A stretch of DNA of 64,000 bases from an uncultured Helicobacteraceae bacterium (GTDB lineage Bacteria > Campylobacterota > Campylobacteria > Campylobacterales > Helicobacteraceae). Under the pieces are notes generated by a model. That model was not told where the DNA came from and ran no database searches. It saw only the letters and a list, made by a program, of their open reading frames with translations. Position numbers and translations under genes: made by a program. Of this stretch, positions 43,548-51,593 are shown in pieces. How positions within the stretch are numbered: position 1 is the first letter of the stretch; every line of letters starts with the position of its first letter. The stretch covers positions 1-64,000 of the forward strand of contig CANQAN010000009.1 in assembly GCA_947588965.1 (NCBI GenBank), read 5' to 3'.

Positions 43548-44660
43548 TCAATCTTTAAACAAAGAAGAGAGAATCTCAATGCTATTACTCTGTGTTTCTT
43601 GCGTCGTTTGTGTGTCGGTATTGTCAATTTCTTTCAACTCTATGGTATATCCTGTGAGCATAGAGGCAAGACGGATATTAATGCCACTCTTTCCAATGGC
43701 CTTTGGTTTTTGGTCATGTGTTATGCTTACAATAGCCTTTTTATCATCAGCGATAGTGACGTTAATGACAAGAGCAGGAGAAAGTGCGCGCGCGATATAA
43801 ATTTCTGGCTGTGAGGCGTACTCCACGCAATCAATGCTTTCATGATGGAGAGCTTTGCTGACGGCATTGATGCGCACACCTTTAACGCCAACCGTTGCAC
43901 CCACAGGATCAATCTTCGCTACAGAAGTCATCAAGGCGACCTTAGCGCGTTCTCCCGGGATTCTAGCGGAATTGACAATTTCTATATCACCATCTTTAAT
44001 CTCGGGAACTTCTAGTTTGAGGAGCTCTTCTAGCATTTTAGGAGTTGTGCGACTAAGCTCAATAGTGATTCCATTTTGCTTGTCAATCCCAATGTGTTTT
44101 AAAATCGCATTGACAACATCGCCAACATTGAATTCCTCTCCTTTTATGCGATTCTTTTTAGGGAGAACTGCACGAATCTCATCAATCTCTATGTAAGTGT
44201 TTCCTAAGTGGTCGATGCGCACAACGTTGCCACTCACAATTTTACCCGTTTGTGATTTGTATTTGTCAAAAAGCTGTGCTTCAATCAAGCGTTGAATCTT
44301 GTACTCTAGCTCTTTAAATAGAGAATTGACAGCATTTCTGCTCATATCCTCTAGGCTCAACTCATAGCGCAATTCATCTCCAACTTTAATTTCATTATCA
44401 TGCTTTTGCGCTTCGCTTAGAGAAATAAAGTTCTTTTGGTTTTGGTGTATTTCCTTCTCTTCATCGGAGCAGACACTAATGACTTGATAGAGATGCAAAG
44501 TTTTGTTTTTTTTGTCAATCTCTACATCATAATGAATCTCGTCATCTAAGCTTTCTTTTGCGACCTTTATGACAGATTCTTTGACAGCTTCTGAAACATT
44601 TTCAATAGGAAGTCCCTTTTCATAGGCGATCCCTTCAATAATATCAAGTATTTTTTCCAA
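43548..44660 (-). CDS. nusA: Transcription factor NusA
   Basis: A 370-residue NusA with the N-terminal polymerase-binding domain, an S1 domain (GKIVSGNVVRIDHLGNTYIEI), and two KH domains (VGVKGVRINAV and KAIGKSGINIRLA). The C-terminal acidic repeats of E. coli NusA are absent, as is normal outside gamma-proteobacteria. It modulates pausing, termination and antitermination. Confidence 0.96.
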   Translation of the reverse strand: MEKILDIIEGIAYEKGLPIENVSEAVKESVIKVAKESLDDEIHYDVEIDKKNKTLHLYQVISVCSDEEKEIHQNQKNFISLSEAQKHDNEIKVGDELRYELSLEDMSRNAVNSLFKELEYKIQRLIEAQLFDKYKSQTGKIVSGNVVRIDHLGNTYIEIDEIRAVLPKKNRIKGEEFNVGDVVNAILKHIGIDKQNGITIELSRTTPKMLEELLKLEVPEIKDGDIEIVNSARIPGERAKVALMTSVAKIDPVGATVGVKGVRINAVSKALHHESIDCVEYASQPEIYIARALSPALVINVTIADDKKAIVSITHDQKPKAIGKSGINIRLASMLTGYTIELKEIDNTDTQTTQETQSNSIEILSSLFKD

Positions 44661-44697
44661 AATTATCCCTTAAAGATTTTTAATTGCAAGTTTGTTT

Positions 44698-44703
44698 ATT
44701 CTA
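44698..44703 (-). promoter_or_regulatory. Candidate -10 of nusA
   Basis: AGCTAGAATAAAC on the minus strand about 38 bases before the nusA ATG. TAGAAT is a one-mismatch -10. Confidence 0.4.
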
Positions 44704-44793
44704 GCTTAATTTTTCTTTATAAGGGCTTACTTGATTAAAATCTAAAAAATAAAAACTCAAAAGCACTAGATTGTCTTTTAAGAAAAAAAACAT

Positions 44794-44799
44794 TATAAT
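44794..44799 (+). promoter_or_regulatory. Candidate -10 of the nuclease-miaB operon
   Basis: Perfect TATAAT 47 bases before the start of the HP0268-like gene, behind an A8 tract. It probably drives the genes from 44846 onward. Confidence 0.6.
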
Positions 44800-44845
44800 G
44801 ATCTATTTTTCAAAGTTTAAGAAAAGCAATGCAAGGATAGAAGCT

Positions 44846-45088
44846 ATGGATATTAAGTTAGCACGTGCGCATTTGAATGATAAACCGACCAAAGTAACCA
44901 TTAAAAAGCTAGAAGAGATGTTAGAAAAAGACAAGATGGACATTTTTTATTGCGACAAGGAAAACTCTCATAAGGATATGCAATCCCTCCTCAAATATTT
45001 TGAAAAAAAGGGAAAACGTGCCTATTTTAGAGAGGTACGCTATGGGCTTGATGAGGGTGATTACATGTATGAAATTCACATTTTATGA
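44846..45088 (+). CDS. HP0268-like small nuclease (nicking endonuclease/RNase family)
   Basis: An 80-residue protein with the C-terminal signature [21 protein letters not shown] and [17 protein letters not shown], matching H. pylori HP0268. That protein has an SMR-like fold and was reported as a nuclease that nicks DNA and cuts RNA. I use ATG 44846 (AAGGA upstream), which gives exactly the 80 residues I recall for HP0268; the longer frame from 44771 spans the promoter. It overlaps miaB by four bases. Confidence 0.88.
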   Translation: MDIKLARAHLNDKPTKVTIKKLEEMLEKDKMDIFYCDKENSHKDMQSLLKYFEKKGKRAYFREVRYGLDEGDYMYEIHIL

Positions 45089-46419
45089 GTGATTCTTTGC
45101 GTAAGCTCTATATTGAAACTTTTGGTTGTGCGATGAATGAGCATGATAGTGCGCACATTATCGCAGAGTTAGAAGAAAAAGAAGATTATTTCCTTACAGA
45201 AGACCCGCGTGAGGCTGATTTGATCCTCATTAACACTTGCTCTGTACGTGAAAAGCCGGAAAAGAAGCTTTTTTCAGAGATTGGTCAATACGCTAAGATT
45301 AAGAAGAAAAATGCCAAGATAGGCGTTTGTGGCTGCACTGCAAGTCATTTAGGAGAGGCACTTTTAAAACGATCTCGGGCTGTTGATTTTGTCTTAGGAG
45401 CGCGCAATGTCTCTAAAATTTCACAGATCATTTACAAGGAACGCGTTGCTTGGGTGGATATTGATTATGATGACAGCTCCTATGTGTTTAGCACGAATCA
45501 CCATTCTCAACTCAAAGGAATGGTGAATATTTCTATTGGTTGTGATAAAAAATGCACTTATTGCATTGTCCCACACACACGCGGGAATGAGATTTCTATC
45601 CCTGCAGATTTGATTTTAAAAGAAGTACAAAGAATGGTGGATTCTGGTATGAAAGAGGTCTTATTGCTTGGGCAAAATGTGAATCATTATGGGAGATATT
45701 TTTCTAGCCCCCATCGCTCCATTAACTTCGCGCAACTTCTCAATGAAGTCTCACAGATTAACGGTTTGGAGCGCATTCGTTTCACTTCACCACATCCTTT
45801 GCATATGGATGATGATTTTATCGCAGAATTTGCCCACAATCCTAAGGTTTGCAAAAGCATTCATATGCCTCTACAAAGTGGTTCAAGCACAATTTTAAAG
45901 AAAATGAAACGTGGATACACTAAGGAGTGGTTTTTGGAGCGCGTGGATAAAATGCGCTCTTTGATTCCGCAATTAAGCATAGGTACGGACATTATTGTGG
46001 GCTTTCCTACAGAATCCGAAGAGGATTTTTCTGAAACATTAGATGTCTTAGAAAAAGTGCGCTTTGATACACTCTATAGCTTTATTTATTCAAGTCGCCC
46101 CCATACAGAAGCACATAAATGGTTAGAAGAAAAACGTATCAAAATGACAGAGGAAGAGGTCGCAAAAGAGCGTCTAATGAGGCTCAAAGAAAGGCATAAA
46201 GAAATCTTAACAGAAGATAATGCAAGGCAAATTGGTAGAGTGCATTCTGTTTTGATAGAGAATTTTAATGCAGAAAATACATATTTAGAGGGTAGGACAG
46301 ACACAAACAAGCTTGTGCGCATTAAGGCAAAAGAAGAATATAAAATCGGTCAAATCTGCAATGTGAGAATCTCAAAAATCAAGGGCGCACAGCTCATAGG
46401 TGAATTGGTGCAGGATTGA
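45085..46419 (+). CDS. miaB: tRNA methylthiotransferase MiaB
   Basis: A 444-residue radical-SAM enzyme that adds the 2-methylthio group to i6A37 in tRNAs. The three N-terminal cluster cysteines ([24 protein letters not shown]) and the radical-SAM CxxxCxxC in [11 protein letters not shown] are intact. A C-terminal TRAM domain follows ([12 protein letters not shown]). The start overlaps the nuclease gene (ATGA), so the two proteins are made together. Confidence 0.97.
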   Translation: MSDSLRKLYIETFGCAMNEHDSAHIIAELEEKEDYFLTEDPREADLILINTCSVREKPEKKLFSEIGQYAKIKKKNAKIGVCGCTASHLGEALLKRSRAVDFVLGARNVSKISQIIYKERVAWVDIDYDDSSYVFSTNHHSQLKGMVNISIGCDKKCTYCIVPHTRGNEISIPADLILKEVQRMVDSGMKEVLLLGQNVNHYGRYFSSPHRSINFAQLLNEVSQINGLERIRFTSPHPLHMDDDFIAEFAHNPKVCKSIHMPLQSGSSTILKKMKRGYTKEWFLERVDKMRSLIPQLSIGTDIIVGFPTESEEDFSETLDVLEKVRFDTLYSFIYSSRPHTEAHKWLEEKRIKMTEEEVAKERLMRLKERHKEILTEDNARQIGRVHSVLIENFNAENTYLEGRTDTNKLVRIKAKEEYKIGQICNVRISKIKGAQLIGELVQD

Positions 46420-46420
46420 T

Positions 46421-47089
46421 GTGGAAAATTTCAAAAAGAAAATCAAAAATCAAAAACGTAGAATCCTCATAAGGTTGCTTCCTCCTATTTTAGCCTTTTT
46501 GATTCGGTTTTTAGCGCGACTTGTGAGATTTGAATTTCATATTGCACAAGACGCGTTAGAAAGGTTCAATAAAGAAGAGCCTTTTGTGATAGCGTTTTGG
46601 CATGGAGAATTATTGCTTCAATCTAGGGTCTTTCAAAAATATGCACATAATAAAAGAATTTGGGTCTTAATCAGTCGGCATTTTGACGGAGAGATAATCA
46701 GTGCAACGGTGAGACATTTTGGGATTCGTTCTTTACGAGGCTCAAGTTCAAAGGGTGGAATCGGTGCCCTTTTAAATGCTGTCACAAAGATTAAGGATAA
46801 AGAATGTGTCGTCATCACTCCCGATGGTCCGCGCGGTCCCTATCATAGCATTGCCGATGGAATCATATTTTTGGCACAAAAGGCAAATGTTCCCATAGTT
46901 GTATCAAGGATTTTTTGTGAAAATGCTTGGGAGTTGAAAAGCTGGGATAGATTTAGGATTCCAAAGCCATTAAGCAAGGTGTGTTGTGTCGTTGGAGGAC
47001 CCTTTTGTGTTAATGGAATGGATTTAGAGAGTGCAAAGGCATTTTTAAAAGACAAGATGGAGCAGGATAAATGCGCATTATTGCATTGA
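46421..47089 (+). CDS. DUF374 lysophospholipid acyltransferase-family protein
   Basis: A 222-residue protein with an N-terminal membrane-associated stretch and the AFWHGELLLQS and RHFDGEII segments of DUF374, plus VITPDGPRGPYHSI. The family is related to glycerolipid acyltransferases and possibly LPS acylation. I place the start at GTG 46421, six bases after AGGA of the miaB end; an in-frame GTG 21 bases earlier is the alternative. Confidence 0.8.
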   Translation: MENFKKKIKNQKRRILIRLLPPILAFLIRFLARLVRFEFHIAQDALERFNKEEPFVIAFWHGELLLQSRVFQKYAHNKRIWVLISRHFDGEIISATVRHFGIRSLRGSSSKGGIGALLNAVTKIKDKECVVITPDGPRGPYHSIADGIIFLAQKANVPIVVSRIFCENAWELKSWDRFRIPKPLSKVCCVVGGPFCVNGMDLESAKAFLKDKMEQDKCALLH

Positions 47090-47544
47090 TTTTTATTGTA
47101 TTTTGTGTCGCTGTGATGAGCGTTTATTTTTCGGATTCCTATAGGCTTGGTAGGGAGGCTAATGAAGCTTTTGAAGGGGGGGATTATGAGGGTGCCTATC
47201 AACTCGCAACGCAAGCTATGGAAAAAGATCCCTACAATCGCTTTGCATATGGAATCTCAAGTCAAGCAAAGCAACGTCTGAATGTCCAAAAATTTCTCAA
47301 TGCGACAAAGGCTAACTACACGGAGGCATTTGAATTGCTAAAGTCTGGTGTGTTGAGCCCACGAGAGTTTTTGCAGTTGCGCTGGATGGTGGAGGAATTT
47401 AATAGAAATTATAGAGAGCTTTTGATTCTCAATCAACCCACTGCGCAAGAAAATGAGCAATTAGAACAATACAAAAAATGGTTTTTGCAATTAGAAAAAC
47501 GGCTCAATGAGGTAAAAAATGCCCCACAAAGTCAGAAAAAATGA
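47071..47544 (+). CDS. Membrane-anchored TPR-like protein of unknown function
   Basis: A 157-residue protein. A single N-terminal membrane helix (residues 3-18) is followed by helices with a TPR-like pattern (AFEGGDYEGAYQLATQAMEKDPYNRFAYG) and a Gln/Glu-rich C-terminal coil. It is probably periplasmic and inner-membrane tethered. Coding includes a G7 run near 47176. It overlaps the DUF374 gene by 19 bases and hemW by 26 bases. I do not recognise a specific family. Confidence 0.65.
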   Translation: MRIIALIFIVFCVAVMSVYFSDSYRLGREANEAFEGGDYEGAYQLATQAMEKDPYNRFAYGISSQAKQRLNVQKFLNATKANYTEAFELLKSGVLSPREFLQLRWMVEEFNRNYRELLILNQPTAQENEQLEQYKKWFLQLEKRLNEVKNAPQSQKK

Positions 47545-48640
47545 GCTTGATATAGGGGAGAATCAGCAAAAAATTCTGCGCACATCTCTCTATTTACATA
47601 TTCCATTTTGTGAGAGCAAATGCGGGTATTGTGCCTTTAATTCTCAAAGCGATAAAAATCATTTAAAGCTTCCCTACATGGAGAGGCTTACAGAATACAT
47701 AGCGCATAAAGTCAAAATGTTACAGAATGAAGATTGGCAGATTCAAATCACATCTCTCTATATTGGCGGTGGTACGCCAAGTGTCATAGATGCGCATTTA
47801 TATGAAAAAATCTTTGAGATTCTTAAGCCCTTTATCGTTAATGGAGCAGAGATGAGCGTAGAGGCAAATCCAAATTCCTTGAGCTTGGAATGGTTGCAAA
47901 CAATGTGTGCATTGGGTGTGAATCGCTTGAGTCTTGGAGTGCAAAGCTTCAAAAAGGAAAAATTGGAATTTCTACAAAGAGATCATAATCTATCAAATGT
48001 TTTTAGGGCTATTGAGATGGCTTCAAGTGTGAATCTTAAGAATCTAAGCATTGATTTGATTTATGGTACACCACTTTGTAGCAAATCGTTGCTCAAAGAA
48101 GAGCTAGAGATCGCTTCTAAATTGCCTATAAATCACATTTCTACCTACCATTTAAGCATAGAAGAGGGAAGCAGATTTTTTCAAAAACAACAATCTTTAG
48201 GGTTGAAAGAAAAGGAGTTTGATGGGTTTTTAAGCATTGGTCATTTTGTCGCTATGCACATAGGATTGCCACAATATGAAGTGAGTAATTATGGGGAAAT
48301 CTCACAACACAATCTTAATTATTGGCAGGGAAATAATTATCTAGGAATCGGAGCGGGTGCGGTTGGTTATGTGTTTAATGTGCGCACAAAGATGCCCGAA
48401 AGATTGGATGTTTTTTTGCGCGATTTTAGAGAAGAAAAAGAGTGCTTAAGTGCAGAAGATTTGAATTTGGAGCATTTATTTTTGGGATTCCGCTCTTGCG
48501 TGGGGGTTTTGGTTGATAGGATTCCAAATCAAAAGAATCTCGCCATCCTTTTAGAAGAAAATAAGGTGTACAAAAGTGGCGATAGAGTGTATGCATGTGA
48601 TTATTTTTTGGGTGATGAGCTTGCGCTGTTTTTGAGCTAG
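47519..48640 (+). CDS. hemW: HemW-like radical-SAM protein
   Basis: A 373-residue radical-SAM protein of the HemN/HemW family. The cluster motif is CESKCGYCAF, where a fourth cysteine of true HemN (CxC) is replaced by Phe, which marks HemW, a haem chaperone rather than coproporphyrinogen oxidase. The glycine-rich YIGGGTPSV and DLIYGTP segments are present. Its TAG stop overlaps the stop of the PilO-like gene on the other strand by three to four bases (CTAG). Confidence 0.88.
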   Translation: MPHKVRKNELDIGENQQKILRTSLYLHIPFCESKCGYCAFNSQSDKNHLKLPYMERLTEYIAHKVKMLQNEDWQIQITSLYIGGGTPSVIDAHLYEKIFEILKPFIVNGAEMSVEANPNSLSLEWLQTMCALGVNRLSLGVQSFKKEKLEFLQRDHNLSNVFRAIEMASSVNLKNLSIDLIYGTPLCSKSLLKEELEIASKLPINHISTYHLSIEEGSRFFQKQQSLGLKEKEFDGFLSIGHFVAMHIGLPQYEVSNYGEISQHNLNYWQGNNYLGIGAGAVGYVFNVRTKMPERLDVFLRDFREEKECLSAEDLNLEHLFLGFRSCVGVLVDRIPNQKNLAILLEENKVYKSGDRVYACDYFLGDELALFLS

Positions 48641-49161
48641 TGTGCGAGGAAATAGACATCAAGGCGGAAAGAGAATGTGATTCCATCTCCTTGACGTTCA
48701 ATATATATGGGGAAGTTAAAACGTGCGATTCCGGGCAAGATGCGCGTGAGCTCTAGAGCTTCTTTGAGCTTTGCGATATTTTCTAGCTTCCCGCTAATGA
48801 CATAACGTTGCTTGTGATATTTGTCTTCTAAAACAGGATTCCCATCGGCTACAACTCCTGCGTTGTTGAATGTGATTTTAAGCTTTTCTTCAATTTCTTT
48901 TTGTGTGATTTTGTGATCAAAATAGGCCAGAGATTGCTTGTTTTGCTTCTGATAGTCAAGCAACTTTTCTGCTTCTGCATCGCGTTGAGATTCTATTTGG
49001 CTTTGGACATAGAGTTCTTTGCGATATTCAGCATTGCTCTTGCGAAAGCTTTCTAGTGAGGGCTGAATGATTCCAATAAAGACTCCAAGCACCATAAAAA
49101 AATAAAAAACAAAAAAGAATGTGTTTTGTACCCAATCAATTTGTGCCAAAAAAGCTCTCAT
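48637..49161 (-). CDS. PilO-like alignment-complex protein
   Basis: A 174-residue bitopic protein: one N-terminal membrane helix (about residues 12-32), a coiled coil (residues 38-75), and a C-terminal ferredoxin-like region (RYVISGKLENIAKLKEALELT, then GITFSFRLDVYFL). This is the architecture of PilO of type IV pili and GspM-like proteins. It overlaps the PilN-like gene by four bases and converges on hemW. Sequence identity to PilO is low, so the call leans on topology and on its two partners. Confidence 0.65.
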   Translation of the reverse strand: MRAFLAQIDWVQNTFFFVFYFFMVLGVFIGIIQPSLESFRKSNAEYRKELYVQSQIESQRDAEAEKLLDYQKQNKQSLAYFDHKITQKEIEEKLKITFNNAGVVADGNPVLEDKYHKQRYVISGKLENIAKLKEALELTRILPGIARFNFPIYIERQGDGITFSFRLDVYFLAH

Positions 49162-49676
49162 CGCTCTGTTTCCTGAATATTGAGTTTGCTTTTAGATACA
49201 AAATTATACCAGCCATTTGGCAACATGTAAAAATCTGCACGGCTCTGATGGAATATAGAGCGCAAAGGTACTTCAAGCAAAAAGGTGTAGATCTGCTTTG
49301 ATGGGGTTGTCCCATAGAGTGTGAGTTGATATTGCTCCATTTGGATTTTGTTGAGTGTGATTTGCTCAGGGATGAGATCAAAGAGATTCTTTATGCTGTC
49401 TTTGAGAAGTGTGTTTTGAGCGGTGATATGGCTTTCAAATTGTACCTTTTCTTGCTCTATGATGAGGTATTCTTGGAGGTCTTTAATCTCTTGTAGAGTT
49501 TTTTTCTGCGTGGAAATAGCAATTTCTTTGTTTTGTTGCATGAAATATTCTTGTACTTTTAAGATTGCGACAAAACCTGCAAAAATAAAGAGTGTCAAAA
49601 AAATATATCCCCACCAAATTCGAGAAACTTTCTTTAGAATCGTTTTTTTGCCTGGTGGTGTGAAGCTATAATTCAT
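49158..49676 (-). CDS. PilN-like alignment-complex protein
   Basis: A 172-residue bitopic protein. A short cytoplasmic tail is followed by a membrane helix (about residues 21-42), a coiled coil, and a ferredoxin-like C-terminus including ITLNKIQMEQYQLTLYGTT, which closely mirrors the PilN pattern of strand, helix, strand. It sits between the PilM-like and PilO-like genes with four-base overlaps on both sides. In Campylobacter comparable proteins serve a DNA-uptake pseudopilus, which is the closest functional guess. Confidence 0.65.
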   Translation of the reverse strand: MNYSFTPPGKKTILKKVSRIWWGYIFLTLFIFAGFVAILKVQEYFMQQNKEIAISTQKKTLQEIKDLQEYLIIEQEKVQFESHITAQNTLLKDSIKNLFDLIPEQITLNKIQMEQYQLTLYGTTPSKQIYTFLLEVPLRSIFHQSRADFYMLPNGWYNFVSKSKLNIQETER

Positions 49677-50725
49677 ATCTGTCCTTTCCTCTCAAAAAAC
49701 TTATAGGATTCGTAGCCTAACAATGCCAATTCATCTGCGACATCGCAACTAAAAATATGCACTTCAAGCATCGTGATTTGTTCAATTTGCTGCAAGGTTT
49801 CTTGAGAGATGTTGTGAGGATTAAAAATAACAATTTCATTGATAAATTCACTTTGATAATTGGCATTATTGTAGAATTCATTGACTGCGGATTGAATGAA
49901 TTTTGCAGCACTATTAATGCGAGAAAAATCATCTAAGTCATCGGTTTTTTCTTCAGCTTCTGTCTCTGCCTTTTCCGCAGGGGTTTGTTCTGCGCCATCA
50001 TCGTGTCTTAAAACTTCGATCAGTTCGTCATCACTCCCATCACTCTCAAGATCTAAATCTTCAATACTGCTTAATTCACTCTGCAAATCTTGCTCGACAT
50101 CGTTTTTTTGGAGTTCATCTTCCTCGCTTAATTTGTTTTTGACAACAATCAATTCCGAATCTATCGTGCTTTCTAAAACATAATATCCTCCAAACATAGC
50201 CCCTGCATTTTGCTTTGTTATAAGCATTGTGATGTTGGAGCGCTGGAATAATACATAGAGCTTGCAAGAATCTTGAAAAGTGTCTTTTGCGAGACGATAG
50301 AGAACGAGAAAGGGGGAGATGATGAAATCTGCGCCAAGACCTAAGAAACGTTTTTTTGTCTCGGCGATTCCCTCGTTAGAGATATAGACAGACCAGTGGT
50401 TGTCAAAGCGTTTGTAGGTGATTTCTGCGCTATTTATGCCAAATTTTTTAAATTCTTCCTCGTTATCAGTGTTTAATATCCCCTGCACAATGGATTGAGA
50501 AAGGACGGTTATATATGTGAAAGGGTTTTTTGCGCGGATTTTACGCGCATAACGTATGGCTTGTATAGGGACTTCACCCGGGTTTGTACGGAATTCTTTT
50601 GTTTGAGCCGTGACACGTTTACCCCTGCGATAAAAATGAGATGCGACCCTACAAGTCTTGAAATCCAATTCAATGCTCACAATCACCGTTGCGAAAAGAG
50701 GGCGAATAGCGCGACTTAAATTCAT
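49673..50725 (-). CDS. PilM-like protein with acidic insertion
   Basis: A 350-residue soluble protein. The N-terminus (ATVIVSIELDFKTCRVASHF) looks like a degenerate actin-like/SHS2 phosphate strand, and the C-terminal part (FIQSAVNEFYNNANYQ, then INEIVIFNPHN) follows the helix-strand pattern of PilM. A highly acidic stretch at about residues 185-260 (Glu/Asp/Ser-rich) separates them and is unusual for PilM. ATG 50725 lies behind GGAG; an upstream ATG 12 codons earlier is unsupported. PilM normally anchors PilN in the cytoplasm. Confidence 0.6.
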   Translation of the reverse strand: MNLSRAIRPLFATVIVSIELDFKTCRVASHFYRRGKRVTAQTKEFRTNPGEVPIQAIRYARKIRAKNPFTYITVLSQSIVQGILNTDNEEEFKKFGINSAEITYKRFDNHWSVYISNEGIAETKKRFLGLGADFIISPFLVLYRLAKDTFQDSCKLYVLFQRSNITMLITKQNAGAMFGGYYVLESTIDSELIVVKNKLSEEDELQKNDVEQDLQSELSSIEDLDLESDGSDDELIEVLRHDDGAEQTPAEKAETEAEEKTDDLDDFSRINSAAKFIQSAVNEFYNNANYQSEFINEIVIFNPHNISQETLQQIEQITMLEVHIFSCDVADELALLGYESYKFFERKGQI

Positions 50726-50766
50726 AGTAACTCCGAAACTCTGTTGTCGTATGTTATGCAATTTTG

Positions 50767-50832
50767 CCTTAAAAAAAAGTTACTTTTAAGGACTAATTTT
50801 GTTTAGAATGTTCATTTGTACCTCTACAAATG
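50767..50832. other. Two inverted repeats upstream of the PilM-like gene
   Basis: CCTTAAAA ... TTTTAAGG (50767-50774 and 50784-50791, 9-base loop) and CATTTGTA-CCTC-TACAAATG (50813-50832, 8-bp stem). The second lies 13 bases beyond the UreH-like stop and may terminate that gene, though no T-tract follows. The first could be an operator or leader hairpin of the pilM-like transcript. Confidence 0.4.
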
Positions 50833-50844
50833 CCTAAAATTGCA

Positions 50845-51576
50845 TTAAAAATCCCCTTGTGAATGTTGTGAAAGGGGAATCTCATCTCCAGTTTGTAGAA
50901 TCTGCACTCCTCTTTGCAACATTGAAGCTCCAAAAATGACAATTGCAATGGCGGCAAGATTTATCATTGCCTTGCGCAAGATGGGCTTTTGGAATAGGGA
51001 TTTTTGGAGAATGATGTGGCTTAGCAATCCTAACGTGAGTAGCGCAGGAATCGTTCCTAAACCAAAAGCAAGCATTACCAATGCACCCTTAAGGGCGTTT
51101 GCAAAGCCTATTGCACTAAAGAGAAAGGCATAGACAAAGCCACATGGCAAAAGTCCATTGAGTGTGCCTAAAATATAGAGTTTTAATGGAGTTGCGAGGA
51201 GTAGAGCATTATGGAATCTGGTTTGATACCATTTGGAATTTTGGATGGCATATTCAATGAAATGGAGGAATTTAATCTGTCCAAAGAGCGATAGTCCTGC
51301 AAGAATCGTTATTGTCCCCGCACAGATAAAAAGAGATGCACGTAAAAATTCATTGAATCCCAAAAATCCTCCTAATGAGCCAACAATTGCCCCTAATAAT
51401 GTGTAGGTCGTGACGCGACCTAAGTTGTAAAGCATGTGAGATGAGAATAATTTGCCTCCATGTTGTGCGCATTTGCTACTATAGGCTAAGACAATGCCCC
51501 CACACATTCCAAGACAATGCCCAAAACTCCCAATAAATGCGATAAAAAAGGGGCTTATAATCTCAAAATATTCCAC
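50845..51576 (-). CDS. UreH/SafE-like membrane protein (sulfite exporter/cytochrome maturation family)
   Basis: A 243-residue protein with six membrane segments. The first loop has FGHCLGMCGG, a Cys/His motif shared by UreH-like proteins that often travel with copper or cytochrome oxidase genes, so metal handling is plausible. A second conserved LNGLLPCGFVYAFLFSA segment follows. The start is GTG at 51576; no better start was seen. cysS precedes it closely, with a 17-base gap, so co-transcription is likely. Confidence 0.8.
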   Translation of the reverse strand: MEYFEIISPFFIAFIGSFGHCLGMCGGIVLAYSSKCAQHGGKLFSSHMLYNLGRVTTYTLLGAIVGSLGGFLGFNEFLRASLFICAGTITILAGLSLFGQIKFLHFIEYAIQNSKWYQTRFHNALLLATPLKLYILGTLNGLLPCGFVYAFLFSAIGFANALKGALVMLAFGLGTIPALLTLGLLSHIILQKSLFQKPILRKAMINLAAIAIVIFGASMLQRGVQILQTGDEIPLSQHSQGDF

Positions 51577-51593
51577 TAACGCAAAGCCCTAAA

